Below are positions 35,328 to 45,300 of a DNA stretch of 64,000 bases, in pieces. Each line of letters starts with the position of its first letter. Position 1 is the stretch's first letter. This stretch comes from Sphingobacterium faecium (GTDB taxonomy: Bacteria; Bacteroidota; Bacteroidia; Sphingobacteriales; Sphingobacteriaceae), in assembly GCF_003054045.1 (NCBI RefSeq), contig NZ_QBKH01000002.1, positions 833,518 through 897,517 on the forward strand, read 5' to 3'. The notes below the pieces were generated by a model, which saw nothing but the letters and a program-made list of their open reading frames with translations, made no database searches and was not told the origin of the DNA. Both the position numbers and the translations under genes were made by a program.

Positions 35328-35889
35328 ATTTTGTATTTAAATTTGTCATCGTCAGCTCAATCCCGATATGGACAAAACTATGGATCATTTTTACTGCGTG
35401 GTCGATCAGGCGTGGAAGTTCTTTTTGTTCCTCAGGATCAAATGGACCTAAGACATAATCAATTTGCCTGCCTTTTGGATAATTATCACCAATTCCAAAA
35501 CGGAGACGAGGATAAGCTTGTCCGCCGCATAAAGCTTCAATTGATTTTAATCCATTATGCCCCGCAGCCGAACCTTTAGGTTTAATTCGTAATGAACCAA
35601 ATGGAATAGCCAGATCGTCGACAATCACTAATGTATTTTCGATAGGTACCTTCAGCAATTGCATGTAATAATTCATGGCCTTACCACTTAAATTCATATA
35701 AGTCGTGGGTTTGATCACATACACGTTATGTCCACGCTGCTTGAACTCGGAGTAGGCAGCCAGTTTTAACGTTGAAAAAGAAGCATTGGCCTCTTTCACC
35801 AGTTGATCAGCAACCATGAAACCAATATTATGACGCGTGTCGGCATATTCTCTTCCGATATTGCCTAATCCTACGATAAGATAATTCAT
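35326..35889 (-). CDS. pth: Peptidyl-tRNA hydrolase
   Basis: A 187-residue bacterial Pth that frees tRNA from peptidyl-tRNAs dropped by ribosomes. YLIVGLGNIGREYADTRHNI contains the catalytic His; TTYMNLSGKAM, VIVDDLAIPFG and KGSAAGHNGLKSIEALCGG give the conserved Asn, Asp and GHNGL sites. Full length, cytoplasmic, with a normal ATG start. It stands between the pst operon and GH20. Confidence 0.94.
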   Translation of the reverse strand: MNYLIVGLGNIGREYADTRHNIGFMVADQLVKEANASFSTLKLAAYSEFKQRGHNVYVIKPTTYMNLSGKAMNYYMQLLKVPIENTLVIVDDLAIPFGSLRIKPKGSAAGHNGLKSIEALCGGQAYPRLRFGIGDNYPKGRQIDYVLGPFDPEEQKELPRLIDHAVKMIHSFVHIGIELTMTNLNTK

Positions 35890-35985
35890 TGTTTAATACT
35901 TAGCCTGCAAAAGTAAGGAAACCTTTTCAAATACAATAGACATGCTATGCTTTAACTGGTAAAATAACAACGATTACCTGACTCC

Positions 35986-36732
35986 TTATCCAAAGTGACC
36001 GTTAATGTAGTTTTTCGTGATCTCGTGCTGCGGATTGTTAAAGATATCGATCGTAGCACCCTCTTCTTTGACTTCACCCAGGTACATAAAGATCGTTTTA
36101 TCAGCGACACGCTGTGCCTGTTGCATATTATGAGTAACGATGACAATGGTATATTGATCCTTTAACTGATGGATCAGTTCTTCAATTTTCAACGTACTAA
36201 TCGGATCTAAAGCCGAGCAGGGTTCATCCATTAAAATAACATCAGGTCGAAGTGCAACTGCACGGGCGATACATAAACGTTGTTGTTGTCCGCCGGATAA
36301 TCGGGTTGCTGGTTTCTTAAGATCATCTTTCACTTCATCCCAAAGATATACCTCCTCCAAAGCCTTTTGAATCACAGCAGGGCTTGCATCTAAATTATTC
36401 AACTTTAATCCGTAGGCGATATTTTCCTGTATACTTTTTGGGAATGGATTTGCCTTTTGGAAAACCATACCGATTCTTTTGCGGATATCCGTCACAGATA
36501 TCCCTTTTTGGTAGATATTCTGACCGTCAATACTTACCATTCCTTCAATTCTGGCATCTGGCACCAGGTCGTGCATACGATTAAACGATCGCAGCAAAGT
36601 ACTTTTGCCGCATCCAGAAGGGCCAATTAAAGCAGTGACTTTTTTTTCAGGAAATTCAATATCAATTCCCTTTAAAACATGTTTAGAACCAAACCAGATA
36701 TTCAGGTCTTTGGTATATAAATTATTGGTCAT
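35986..36732 (-). CDS. pstB: Phosphate ABC transporter ATP-binding protein
   Basis: A 248-residue ABC ATPase with Walker A GPSGCGKSTLL, the Q-loop MVFQKANPFPKSI, signature RLSGGQQQRL and Walker B VILMDEPCSALD. The GMVFQKANPFP-type Q-loop is characteristic of PstB. It powers high-affinity phosphate uptake with PstC and PstA. Last gene of pstSCAB; its start overlaps the pstA end. The usual downstream phoU is missing; pth follows instead. Confidence 0.95.
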   Translation of the reverse strand: MTNNLYTKDLNIWFGSKHVLKGIDIEFPEKKVTALIGPSGCGKSTLLRSFNRMHDLVPDARIEGMVSIDGQNIYQKGISVTDIRKRIGMVFQKANPFPKSIQENIAYGLKLNNLDASPAVIQKALEEVYLWDEVKDDLKKPATRLSGGQQQRLCIARAVALRPDVILMDEPCSALDPISTLKIEELIHQLKDQYTIVIVTHNMQQAQRVADKTIFMYLGEVKEEGATIDIFNNPQHEITKNYINGHFG

Positions 36733-37579
36733 TTTTTCTGTATTTATAACGAATGTAGAAAGCGGTTAAATTCATTAAGAAAACCACCATGATCAGAACA
36801 AGTGCTGTTCCATAAGCTAATGGACGAACTTCTTCAATAGATTGATGTTGCGTCGATAGCATGTAAAGATGGTACGGTAAAGCCATAAACTCTTGACTGG
36901 TATTGACAGAAACATCTGTGATATAAAATGCAACACCTGTAAATAAAATAGGAGCTGTTTCTCCTGCAGCCCGAGATAATGTCAGTACAACACCCGTTAA
37001 TATACCAGGTAATGATGCCGGTAAAACAACATCTTTAATGGATTCAAATTTTGTCGCTCCTACAGCAAGAGCAGCCTCTCTCATACTCGCAGGAATACGG
37101 AGTAATGCTTCTTCTGTTGTGGTGATGATATAAGGTAGTGATAAAAGACCCAATGTCAATCCTGCAGATAGGAGTGAAGTTCCCAAATGTAAACCTTGCA
37201 CAAATAATGCTAATCCGAATAAACCATAAATAATAGAGGGAACACCCGATAGATTACGGATCGAAGCTCTGATAGTACGTGTCAACCAGGTGTTCTTAGC
37301 GTACTCATTTAAATAAATAGCACAGCAAACACCAAATGGAATAGAAAATAGAGCTGTGATCAACGTTAAAATAACAGTTCCAATAATAGGGGAGAGTACG
37401 CCCCCCTTTGTCATGCCATCTGTAGGTAATTCACTGATGAAAGACCAGGAGAGGGAAGACCATCCCTTTGAAAAAATTTCGTAGAGGATGACAACTAAGA
37501 AAAAGCATACCAATCCTGTCGAGAGGAGTAGGGAGCCCCATTCAATAACAGGAGTTATTTTTTTAAAATTAAGCCGCAT
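36722..37579 (-). CDS. pstA: Phosphate ABC transporter permease PstA
   Basis: A 285-residue inner-membrane permease with about six helices. The EAA loop reads TTTEEALLRIPASMREAALA VGATK, and the FSIPFGVCCAIYLNEYA segment is typical for PstA. I take the ATG at 37579 (MRLNFKKI), which overlaps the pstC end by 11 bases; a longer frame to 37627 begins inside pstC and adds an atypical N-terminus. Works with PstC and PstB. Confidence 0.92.
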   Translation of the reverse strand: MRLNFKKITPVIEWGSLLLSTGLVCFFLVVILYEIFSKGWSSLSWSFISELPTDGMTKGGVLSPIIGTVILTLITALFSIPFGVCCAIYLNEYAKNTWLTRTIRASIRNLSGVPSIIYGLFGLALFVQGLHLGTSLLSAGLTLGLLSLPYIITTTEEALLRIPASMREAALAVGATKFESIKDVVLPASLPGILTGVVLTLSRAAGETAPILFTGVAFYITDVSVNTSQEFMALPYHLYMLSTQHQSIEEVRPLAYGTALVLIMVVFLMNLTAFYIRYKYRKNDQ

Positions 37580-38459
37580 GATATTTTCTAAAACGATTAA
37601 TAAAATATTCACCAACCAAATTGGCAATTAAAGTCATAAAGAATAAGACGATCGCAATAGCAAATAAAGCAAAGTAATGTGTCGTCTGATAAGGTACTTC
37701 GCCCATTTCAATGGCAATAGTTGCTGTGATGGTTTTGACCGAGTCAAAAAAGTCTTGTGGAAAAAGTGCTGCGTTTCCTGTTGCCATCAGTACCGTCATC
37801 GTTTCGCCGATAGCACGCCCTAGTCCCAACATAACAGCCGCTATGATGCCTGGAGCAGCGGCAGGAATTGTGATTTTAATTAATGTTTCCCATTTATTTG
37901 CACCTAAAGCATAACTTCCTTCTCGATAGGTTTTGGGAATAGCATGTATGGCATCCTCAGATATGGTAATAATAGTAGGCAATGCCATGATAGCAAGTAA
38001 TAAAGAGCCATTTAAAGCATTCAATCCATTAGGTAAATCCGTAAGTTCTGCGATCTTAGGTCCGACCAATACGATGCCTAGGAAGCCGATGACAACAGAT
38101 GGTATTGCAGCCAACATCTCAATTAAAGGTTTTAATATGTTTTTGACCTTTGGACTTGCATATTCTGAAATGTAAGCTGCTGTTCCAATGCCCAGAGGAA
38201 TAGCGATTACCATAGCTCCAAATGCAACGATTGTCGTACTAACGATCAGGGGTAAGATACCGTAGGTTGGAGTAGCAGCTGTAGGATTCCATTCGCGACC
38301 GGTTAGGAAATCCAAGGGTTTAACTTCCAAAAAGAAAGAGATGGCATTATATAATAGCATGCCAAAGATTCCACCAAGAAGTGCCAATACCAGGTATCCT
38401 GTAAGCTTAAAGGTATGTTGTGCAACACGGTCAATTAAAATTCTATTTTTATACTTCAT
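37569..38459 (-). CDS. pstC: Phosphate ABC transporter permease PstC
   Basis: A 296-residue permease with six predicted membrane helices. AIPLGIGTAAYISEYASPKV, LAAIPSVVIGFLGIVLVGP and TISEDAIHAIPKTYREGSYA (EAA loop) are PstC features. It forms the translocation channel for inorganic phosphate with PstA. Nine bases separate it from pstS, and it overlaps pstA. Confidence 0.93.
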   Translation of the reverse strand: MKYKNRILIDRVAQHTFKLTGYLVLALLGGIFGMLLYNAISFFLEVKPLDFLTGREWNPTAATPTYGILPLIVSTTIVAFGAMVIAIPLGIGTAAYISEYASPKVKNILKPLIEMLAAIPSVVIGFLGIVLVGPKIAELTDLPNGLNALNGSLLLAIMALPTIITISEDAIHAIPKTYREGSYALGANKWETLIKITIPAAAPGIIAAVMLGLGRAIGETMTVLMATGNAALFPQDFFDSVKTITATIAIEMGEVPYQTTHYFALFAIAIVLFFMTLIANLVGEYFINRFRKYHAA

Positions 38460-38467
38460 AACCTATA

Positions 38468-39322
38468 TTAGTGAATAACATAATACCCTGATGCTTCGAT
38501 TAGATTCTTGCCCTTAGCATTTTTTTCAAATGAAATAAAGGGCTCTACCTTCTTCCAAGACTTTTCGGGAATAAATTGGAATAATGGACGCTGGAAATAA
38601 TAGCGATTTTGACGAATCGCCTCTTGATCCAATGGAGAAACTGCCGTATTCGTTTTATCAATAATTTTTAAAACCTTGATACCTTGTTGGACATTGGTGT
38701 TTTGCGAGATATAACCTGCACCGACATATCCGATACCGGATTTATCCAATTTTACACTTTCCAAAATTTGGGAATTACCTGTCATTTCTTTAGCAGACTG
38801 ACTGAAAGTAATCTTTAATTTTTTTTTGACAAAAGAATATGTTCCAGAGCTACTTTGTCTGCCATAGATGGTAATCGGTAATTTATTGTTTACTAATTTT
38901 GACCATGAATCTTGAGTTCCGTCTAAAATTTCTGCTAGATCTATTAACTTGATGGAATCAAGCGGATTATCTTTATTGACGACAAATGCGGTTGCATCCT
39001 CGGCAAAGACAACAGTTCGTAAAGGAATGTTCTTCTGTTTAAATAGGTTTATTTCGTCTTCAGTTAACGGACGCGAGGAATTAGCAATGTCAGCTTGCCC
39101 ATTGAGTAGAGCCGTGATCCCCAGACCAGAACCTCCTCCGGAGATGGCAATACTAAAATCAGCGTTCTCTTTTGAAAATTCTTCTGCAAGATTTACGGCT
39201 AAATTGACCTCAGTGTCTGAACCTTTCATTTTGATGGCATGATCAGCATCAGCGCAACTTTGAGTCAAAACAAGGATGGAGTACAAGAATATCTGAGGAT
39301 ATCCAAAAATGTGCTTTTTCAT
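38468..39322 (-). CDS. pstS: Phosphate-binding lipoprotein
   Basis: A 284-residue binding protein with a lipoprotein-type signal (LVLTQSC, Cys near residue 23). Phosphate-contact segments are MKGSDTEVNLAVNLAEEF, ISGGGSGLGITALLNGQADI, ANSSRPLTEDE and YGRQSSSGTYSFV. It delivers phosphate to PstCAB at the outer face of the inner membrane. A TACTTTTG box at 39360-39367 may be the operon promoter; I see no clear Pho box. Confidence 0.92.
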   Translation of the reverse strand: MKKHIFGYPQIFLYSILVLTQSCADADHAIKMKGSDTEVNLAVNLAEEFSKENADFSIAISGGGSGLGITALLNGQADIANSSRPLTEDEINLFKQKNIPLRTVVFAEDATAFVVNKDNPLDSIKLIDLAEILDGTQDSWSKLVNNKLPITIYGRQSSSGTYSFVKKKLKITFSQSAKEMTGNSQILESVKLDKSGIGYVGAGYISQNTNVQQGIKVLKIIDKTNTAVSPLDQEAIRQNRYYFQRPLFQFIPEKSWKKVEPFISFEKNAKGKNLIEASGYYVIH

Positions 39323-39359
39323 TACTTTTATAAAACAAGTCGAGACTTAAAGATGTTCT

Positions 39360-39367
39360 CAAAAGTA
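39360..39367 (-). promoter_or_regulatory. Possible -7 box of the pst operon
   Basis: TACTTTTG on the leftward strand matches TAnnTTTG, 38 bases before pstS. No -33 TTTG at proper distance, compatible with activator control. Confidence 0.35.
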
Positions 39368-39445
39368 ATGATACACTGTTAATTCGTCATGAAGCTAATA
39401 TTAAGAAGGTGTTAATAATTAATTCCCTAAACTTTTCTTAACAAA

Positions 39446-39473
39446 AAAAGGCATCGATAATTCGATGCCTTTT
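39446..39473 (-). terminator. Terminator of rplY
   Basis: AAAAGGCATCGA-TAAT-TCGATGCCTTTT: perfect 12-bp arms, 28 bases after the L25 gene, with T-run on the leftward strand. Confidence 0.8.
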
Positions 39474-39500
39474 ATAAGCTGTTTAATTAATCTCGAAAGA

Positions 39501-40097
39501 TTATTTTTTACCACCTTTAGTTGCTTTCGCAGCTTCTTGTTCTGCTTGACGTAAAGCACGTGACATAATAACAGATACGATAGTATCGTCAGAATTGTTT
39601 AATACTTTAGCGTTTTCTAAAACTACTTGAGCAACGCGGAAAGATTTACCAACTTCCAAAGATTCCATAGGAACTTCAATTTCTTGAGGTAAGTCACCAG
39701 GTAAAGCTTTAACACGTAATTTACGTAGTTTTTGAACTAATTTACCCCCTAATTTAACACCTGGAGAAGTTCCAGTTAATTTTACAGGGATATTTATTGT
39801 AACTTCTTTCTCGTCATTTAACTCTAAAAAGTCAATGTGAGTAACTAAGTCAGTTAATGGGTGGAATTGAGCGTCTTGAACGATAGCCTTTACAGTTTTT
39901 CCATCAAGGTTTAATTCTACGAATACAACCTCTGGAGTGTAAAGAACTGCTTTCAAATCAGCTGCGGATACAGAAAGGTGAGTTTGTGTAGTACCACCAT
40001 AAAGAACTGCAGGAACATTACCTTGGTAACGCAATTCTTTTGCATCTCTTTTCCCTACGCTCTGTCTTACAGAACCGCTAATAGCAATTGATTTCAT
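39501..40097 (-). CDS. rplY: 50S ribosomal protein L25 (general stress protein Ctc type)
   Basis: A 198-residue long-form L25. The N-terminal 90 residues are the 5S-rRNA-binding domain (MKSIAISGSVRQSVGKRDAK, VPAVLYGG, VQDAQFHPLTDLVTHIDFLE), and the C-terminal beta domain is of the TL5/Ctc kind (INIPVKLTGTSPGVKLGGKL). It binds 5S rRNA in the large subunit. A TATCTTTG box at 40124-40131 is a likely promoter. Confidence 0.93.
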   Translation of the reverse strand: MKSIAISGSVRQSVGKRDAKELRYQGNVPAVLYGGTTQTHLSVSAADLKAVLYTPEVVFVELNLDGKTVKAIVQDAQFHPLTDLVTHIDFLELNDEKEVTINIPVKLTGTSPGVKLGGKLVQKLRKLRVKALPGDLPQEIEVPMESLEVGKSFRVAQVVLENAKVLNNSDDTIVSVIMSRALRQAEQEAAKATKGGKK

Positions 40098-40123
40098 CTT
40101 TAATTTAATTAAATTTTGAGGTG

Positions 40124-40131
40124 CAAAGATA
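40124..40131 (-). promoter_or_regulatory. Likely -7 promoter box of rplY
   Basis: TATCTTTG on the leftward strand fits TAnnTTTG, 27 bases upstream of the ATG. Confidence 0.45.
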
Positions 40132-40175
40132 TGTATTTTTTTGAATAATAATAGATTGGGAACTATTATTTTAAA

Positions 40176-40208
40176 TAAAAAAAACCTTTCTCCACAAAGA
40201 GAAAGGTT
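40176..40208 (-). terminator. Terminator of prs
   Basis: AACCTTTCTC / GAGAAAGGTT arms followed on the leftward strand by a run of eight or more T, 31 bases after the prs stop. Confidence 0.8.
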
Positions 40209-40238
40209 CTATTATATGATTAATGATCAGATGACTGA

Positions 40239-41195
40239 CTATTCTACTTCGAATAAATCAGAAATTGAACCATGTTGATTCACATTTTTAATTGCTTTTC
40301 CAAATAATTCAGCAGTAGATAACACTCTGATTTTGGTGGAAAGTTTCATTTTTTCTGGATCTAATTGAATCGTATCTGTAACAATCATTTCTGATAATAC
40401 CGAATTTTCAATAGTTTCGTATGCTTTACCTGATAATACAGCATGTGTACAAACCGCTCTAACAGATTTGGCTCCACTTTCCATAATCAATGCCGCCGCT
40501 TTTGATAATGTGCCAGCTGTATCGCAAATGTCATCGATCAAAACTACGTCCTGACCAGTTACATCGCCAATGATAGACATCGACTCAATTTCATTAGCAC
40601 GTTTACGACGTTTGTCACAGATGATCACTTCTGCATTAAAGAATTTTGCAAATGTACGAGCGCGGTAAGAACCACCCATGTCTGGAGATGCAATCGTCAA
40701 GTTAGGAAGATTCAGTGATTTGATGTAAGGGACAAAGATAATTGAACCATCTAAGTGATCAACAGGGATATCGAAGAAGCCTTGGATTTGAGCAGCGTGT
40801 AGATCCATGGTCATGATGCGGTGTGCACCTGCAGCAGTAATTAAATTTGCAATCATTTTCGCACCGATAGCCACACGAGGTTTGTCTTTACGATCTTGAC
40901 GTGCAAAACCAAAATAAGGAACCACTGCAGTAATGTAATGTGCTGAAGCACGCTTTGCAGCATCAATCATCAACAATAATTCAAATAAATTATCTGTTGG
41001 CTGATTGGTCGATTGAACGATAAATACGTCGCTACCACGAACAGACTCATTGTAAAAAGGCTGGATTTCTCCATCGCTAAAACGAGCTAACGTTTTATCT
41101 CCAAGAGGTTTCCCATAGGAAGAAGCGATTTTTTCTGCTAATTCTGTAGTGCCAGAACCGGCGAATAACTTAACCGTGTTGAATTGCAAAGGCAT
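40239..41195 (-). CDS. prs: Ribose-phosphate pyrophosphokinase
   Basis: A 318-residue PRPP synthetase that makes PRPP from ribose 5-phosphate and ATP for nucleotide, His and Trp synthesis. LARFSDGEIQPFYNESVRGS, FGFARQDRKDKPRVAIGAKM (ATP/flexible loop), MDLHAAQIQGFFDIPVDHL and the PRPP-binding loop DVVLIDDICDTAGTL are all present. Class I length. It is transcribed alone. Confidence 0.95.
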   Translation of the reverse strand: MPLQFNTVKLFAGSGTTELAEKIASSYGKPLGDKTLARFSDGEIQPFYNESVRGSDVFIVQSTNQPTDNLFELLLMIDAAKRASAHYITAVVPYFGFARQDRKDKPRVAIGAKMIANLITAAGAHRIMTMDLHAAQIQGFFDIPVDHLDGSIIFVPYIKSLNLPNLTIASPDMGGSYRARTFAKFFNAEVIICDKRRKRANEIESMSIIGDVTGQDVVLIDDICDTAGTLSKAAALIMESGAKSVRAVCTHAVLSGKAYETIENSVLSEMIVTDTIQLDPEKMKLSTKIRVLSTAELFGKAIKNVNQHGSISDLFEVE

Positions 41196-41270
41196 GGTTT
41201 TTTATTTTTGATATAGTGGATTAGAATAGAATTTTCTGTTTGTATGTTGCCAATTACTTTCTAATGACTT

Positions 41271-41301
41271 AAAAAAAAAGGATTGTTTTTGATAACAATC
41301 C
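41271..41301 (-). terminator. Terminator of the first tRNA-Gln gene
   Basis: GGATTGTT / AACAATCC arms with nine A on the plus strand (T-run on the transcribed strand), 20 bases beyond the tRNA 3' end. Confidence 0.75.
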
Positions 41302-41320
41302 ATTTCTTTCTTTTTTAAAG

Positions 41321-41391
41321 TTGCTCGACCTGGATTCGAACCAAGACAAACAGTACCAAAAACTGTCGTACTACCCTTATACTATCGAGCA
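41321..41391 (-). tRNA. tRNA-Gln (anticodon TTG)
   Basis: Leftward cloverleaf: acceptor TGCTCGA / TCGAGCA, D-arm GTATAAGGGTAGTAC, anticodon stem ACAGT / ACTGT enclosing loop TTTTGGT with anticodon TTG, and T-arm CTTGG-TTCGAAT-CCAGG. CCA is not encoded. It has its own promoter at 41446-41475 and terminator. The second copy at 42036 differs only in the acceptor stem. Confidence 0.93.
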
Positions 41392-41445
41392 ATCTATCTT
41401 AAAGATTTGTTTGATGTTGCAACCGCCCTTATCCTTTCGATGGTG

Positions 41446-41475
41446 CAAAGTTAGATAAATGTTTTTAATTTCAAA
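41446..41475 (-). promoter_or_regulatory. Promoter of the first tRNA-Gln gene
   Basis: On the leftward strand TTTG (41475-41472), 18-base spacer, TAACTTTG (41453-41446): a full match to the Bacteroidota promoter, about 55 bases upstream of the tRNA 5' end. Confidence 0.7.
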
Positions 41476-42002
41476 ATCTCAATCGAAAAAAAATATCAAA
41501 AATTTAAATACTGCCTCATTATGAGCATAAAAAAGTATATGACCCACTTCCGTACTGATTGAGTTGTGCCGAAACATAGTTTCAATCGACAAAATCATAC
41601 CTATATAAATTTTCACTCCCTGTACATTATATATCGGATAGAATCCACATGAGGTTATCCTATTGTTATAATTATTTGGAAGTATTTTTTAATAAAAAAG
41701 ATAAGTCATGTTCCGTCTGTGAAGCGTAAGTTATGTATGGATTCGATCGCATGCTATATGATGGATAGTTATGCTCTCAGGCAATATATTGCAGCACTTT
41801 AAATATACTTCTTTCGACAAGTTTGAGCCTGTATTTATTAACGAAGTATAAATCAACTAAGAATAGCAATGTGAATACAAATTGCTCCTATAAATTTTAA
41901 GGAGGGTGATAAGTAATGAAAGCGGTTACTTATTAGGAATATATGGAGAATTGTTTTGTGAATAAGTTGGGGGGCTATCAATTTTCAAAAATGTTAAAAC
42001 GA
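41476..42002. other. Spacer between the two tRNA-Gln genes
   Basis: About 530 bases without a normal gene. The only notable element is at 41899-41936: a strong AAGGAGG followed by ATG and a five-sense-codon frame, within a hairpin with ATAAGTAA / TTACTTAT arms (41909-41916 and 41926-41933). Confidence 0.5.
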
Positions 42003-42030
42003 AAAAAGGCTTACCGAAGTAAGCCTTTTT
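42003..42030 (-). terminator. Terminator of the second tRNA-Gln gene
   Basis: AAAAAGGCTTAC-CGAA-GTAAGCCTTTTT, a perfect 12-bp stem with tetraloop, five bases beyond the tRNA 3' end on the leftward strand. Confidence 0.8.
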
Positions 42031-42035
42031 AAATG

Positions 42036-42106
42036 TTGCCCGACCTGGATTCGAACCAAGACAAACAGTACCAAAAACTGTCGTACTACCCTTATACTAT
42101 CGGGCA
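42036..42106 (-). tRNA. tRNA-Gln (anticodon TTG), second copy
   Basis: Same D, anticodon and T arms as the copy at 41321, with acceptor stem TGCCCGA / TCGGGCA. The two T-to-C acceptor changes are compensated on the opposite strand, so both fold well. It is independently transcribed from 42160-42190. Confidence 0.93.
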
Positions 42107-42159
42107 AACATGCTCAAAAGAGTAACACTATGGAAGCGTGTTGGTCACTTTTGATGATG

Positions 42160-42190
42160 CAAATATACGGTGCTTTTTCATTTCTGCAAA
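42160..42190 (-). promoter_or_regulatory. Promoter of the second tRNA-Gln gene
   Basis: On the leftward strand TTTG (42190-42187), 19-base spacer, TATATTTG (42167-42160), 53 bases upstream of the tRNA 5' end. The rest of the 290-base gap up to 42396 shows no gene. Confidence 0.7.
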
Positions 42191-42396
42191 TAAAAAAGTA
42201 TCATTAAATCCATTTTGATTGATTTTCAGGCTGATAATTTTAAAATTTATTTTCAAGAAGGATTTGAAACCCAATTTTGACACGGATGTCACGGTAACAA
42301 ATTTGACTTTTACTGGATAAAAAAATATAATTTATTCGTTTCTTATTAAATATCCTTATTTTCGGAACGTATTATAATCTTTATACAGTATAATTT

Positions 42397-45300
42397 ATGA
42401 ACTATACTAAAATTAACAATGTTTTAGGGTGGACGTGTGCAATTATTGCTACGGTCACTTATATGTTAACCGCTGAAAGGTCAACGAGTTGGTGGGACTG
42501 TGGTGAGTTTATTGCCTCCGCATATAAAATGCAGGTCGTTCACCAACCAGGTGCTCCTTTATTTTTGATGATTCAAAATATATTCTCAAACCTTGCGGGT
42601 GGAGATGTAACACGTATCGCTTTTTGGATGAATGTGGGATCTGGTGTATGTAGCGGTATCACTATTCTGTTTTTATTTTGGACCATTACAGCATTAGCGC
42701 GTAAAGTGGTCACAAAATCTATAGACGGAGAATATACAAGTGTAGATCTGATCAAAATATTTGGATCGGGTTTGGTAGGAGCATTAGCTTATGCCTTTTC
42801 AGATACATTTTGGTTCTCGGCAGTTGAATCCGAAGTATATGCGATGTCATCTTTATGTACAGCAGTCGTTTTTTGGGGCATTTTGAAATGGGAAAATCAT
42901 GCAGATGAGCCAGGAGCTGATCGTTGGTTGATTCTGATCGCTTATGTGATGGGTCTGTCAATTGGTGTTCACTTATTGAACTTACTGGTCATACCGGCAA
43001 TTGCATTGGTGATTTACTTTAAAAGAGCCAAAACAATTACGAGTAAAGGAGCAATTCAATCCTTCTTATTAGGTGTTGTCGTACTGGCAGTTATTTTATG
43101 GGGTATCATTCAATATTCGGTTAAGTTTGCGGCTTATTTCGATTTATTCTTTGTGAATACCTTAGGACTGGGATTTGGAACAGGATTTACATTTTTTGTT
43201 GTTCTATTAGTGGCATTATTAGCTTATGGTATTTGGTATTCAATCAAAAAAGTGAAGCCTATTTTAAATATCGTATTGATCAGTGCTTCATTTATTATTT
43301 TTGGTTATAGTTCTTTTGCCATGATTATGATTCGTGCAAAAGCAAATCCAACGTTAAATAATAGTGATCCTGAAAATGCTTTTACATTTTTAAGTTACCT
43401 AGGTCGTGAACAATATGCCAGTGAACCTTTATTTAAAGGGCCTAACTTCGATTCTAAAATAACCGGTGTAGAGCCAACTTATTCTTATCGAAAAGATAAA
43501 GATAAGTATACGAAGATCCAGACGGGATCTACTTATCAATATGATAAAGAAGTATTATTTCCGCGTGTATATAGTAATAGAGATGGTCACCCAGGGTATT
43601 ATCAAGATTATTTGAGATTAGGAGAGGGACAATCCCCAACTTTTGGTGATAACTTAAAATTCTTCTTAAATTATCAGATTGGACATATGTACGGACGTTA
43701 TTTCCTATGGAATTTTGCTGGTCGACAAAATGATCAACAAGGTCATGGTACTTATACGGAAGGAAATTGGATTTCGGGTATTAAGCCTATAGATCAGATG
43801 TTGGTCGGTGGACAGGATGCACTGCCTGATTCATTGAATACAGACCCATCAAACAATAAATATTTCTTTTTACCATTAATCATTGGATTGATTGGAGCCT
43901 TCTGGCATTTTGGTAAAAGACAAAAAGATGCAGGTGTTGTTGGTTTGCTCTTTTTCTTTACAGGATTGGCGATTGTATTATACCTAAATCAAAGTCCATT
44001 ACAGCCGCGTGAACGTGATTATGCTTATGCAGGATCTTTCTATGCATTTGCGATATGGATTGGACTAGGTGTATTTGCGATAGCAGATTTCTTAGGTAAG
44101 AAAATGAATCCAAAGACAGCTGCAAGTTTGACAACAGGAGTTTGTTTATTAGCAGCTCCGGTTTTATTAGCTAAGGAAAACTGGAATGACCACGATCGCT
44201 CCCATAAGTTAACAGCGCGTGATCTTGCTAAGGATTATTTAGAGTCATGTGCTCCAAATGCGATTTTGTTTACCTACGGTGATAACGATACCTATCCATT
44301 GTGGTATGTGCAAGAGGTAGAAGGTGTGCGTACAGATGTACGTGTCGTCAACTTAAGCTTACTAAGTGCGGATTGGTATATGGCTCAAATGCAGCAAAAG
44401 GTAAATGATGCAGATGCTCTACCGATTAATATTGAGAAAGAGAAATTCAAAAAAGGTATACGCGATGTCATGTATTACCAAGATGTTCAAGTACCAGGAC
44501 ACGTTGATCTGAATTTAGTATTACAGATCATGCTATCGGATGATCCTAAAAATAAGGCTCAGTTGACTTCCGGTGAGTTTGAAAACTTTTTGCCAACGAA
44601 AAATCTAGCTTTAGCGGTAGATAGAAATGCTGTCATTCAAAATAAAACAGTACCAAAAGAATGGGAAAGTTCAATTCCTGACACTTTAGCGTGGACCTAT
44701 AACAAAAACTATGTGACTCGTGCAGAATTGTCGATCTTATCCATTTTGGCAAATAACAATTGGAAAAGACCTATTTATTTTGCAGCTACTGTGCCAAATG
44801 ATAATTATTTAGGTTTAGATAAGTATTTAGTACAAGAAGGTTTTGCTTACCGTTTGATGCCTGTACAGGTAGCAAAAGAGAATGAAGGATCTTTAGTAAA
44901 TGCAGATGCTGCTTACACCGCTATTACCAAGAAATACAGTTGGGGAAATATGGCGACTTCACCATATCTAGATCCAGAATCTTATCGTATGATTGGTTTA
45001 ATTACCAATTCAATATTGGGAAGTACAGCTACCCAATTGTTGGAGCAAGGTAAAGAAAAAGAAGCAAAAGAAATCGCTTTACTGGCTTATGAAAAAATGC
45101 CAAAACGAGTTTTCTTAATGCGTGATGCTTTAAATTACACACCGATCATTAATATCTTATATAGTGTAGGAGAAACGCAAAAGGCGGCTGATATAGTCAA
45201 TCGTAATCTGTTATTCTTGAAGCAAAATATGGCATACTATCATGCTATTGCAGAAACAAAAACAGAATTAGAATATGCAAATATTCAAACAGCTTTAAGA

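Noticed and set aside
41476..41898. Possible extra RNA gene between the tRNA-Gln copies
   Set aside because: I could not build a cloverleaf or a long stable fold, and no promoter box is placed before it.
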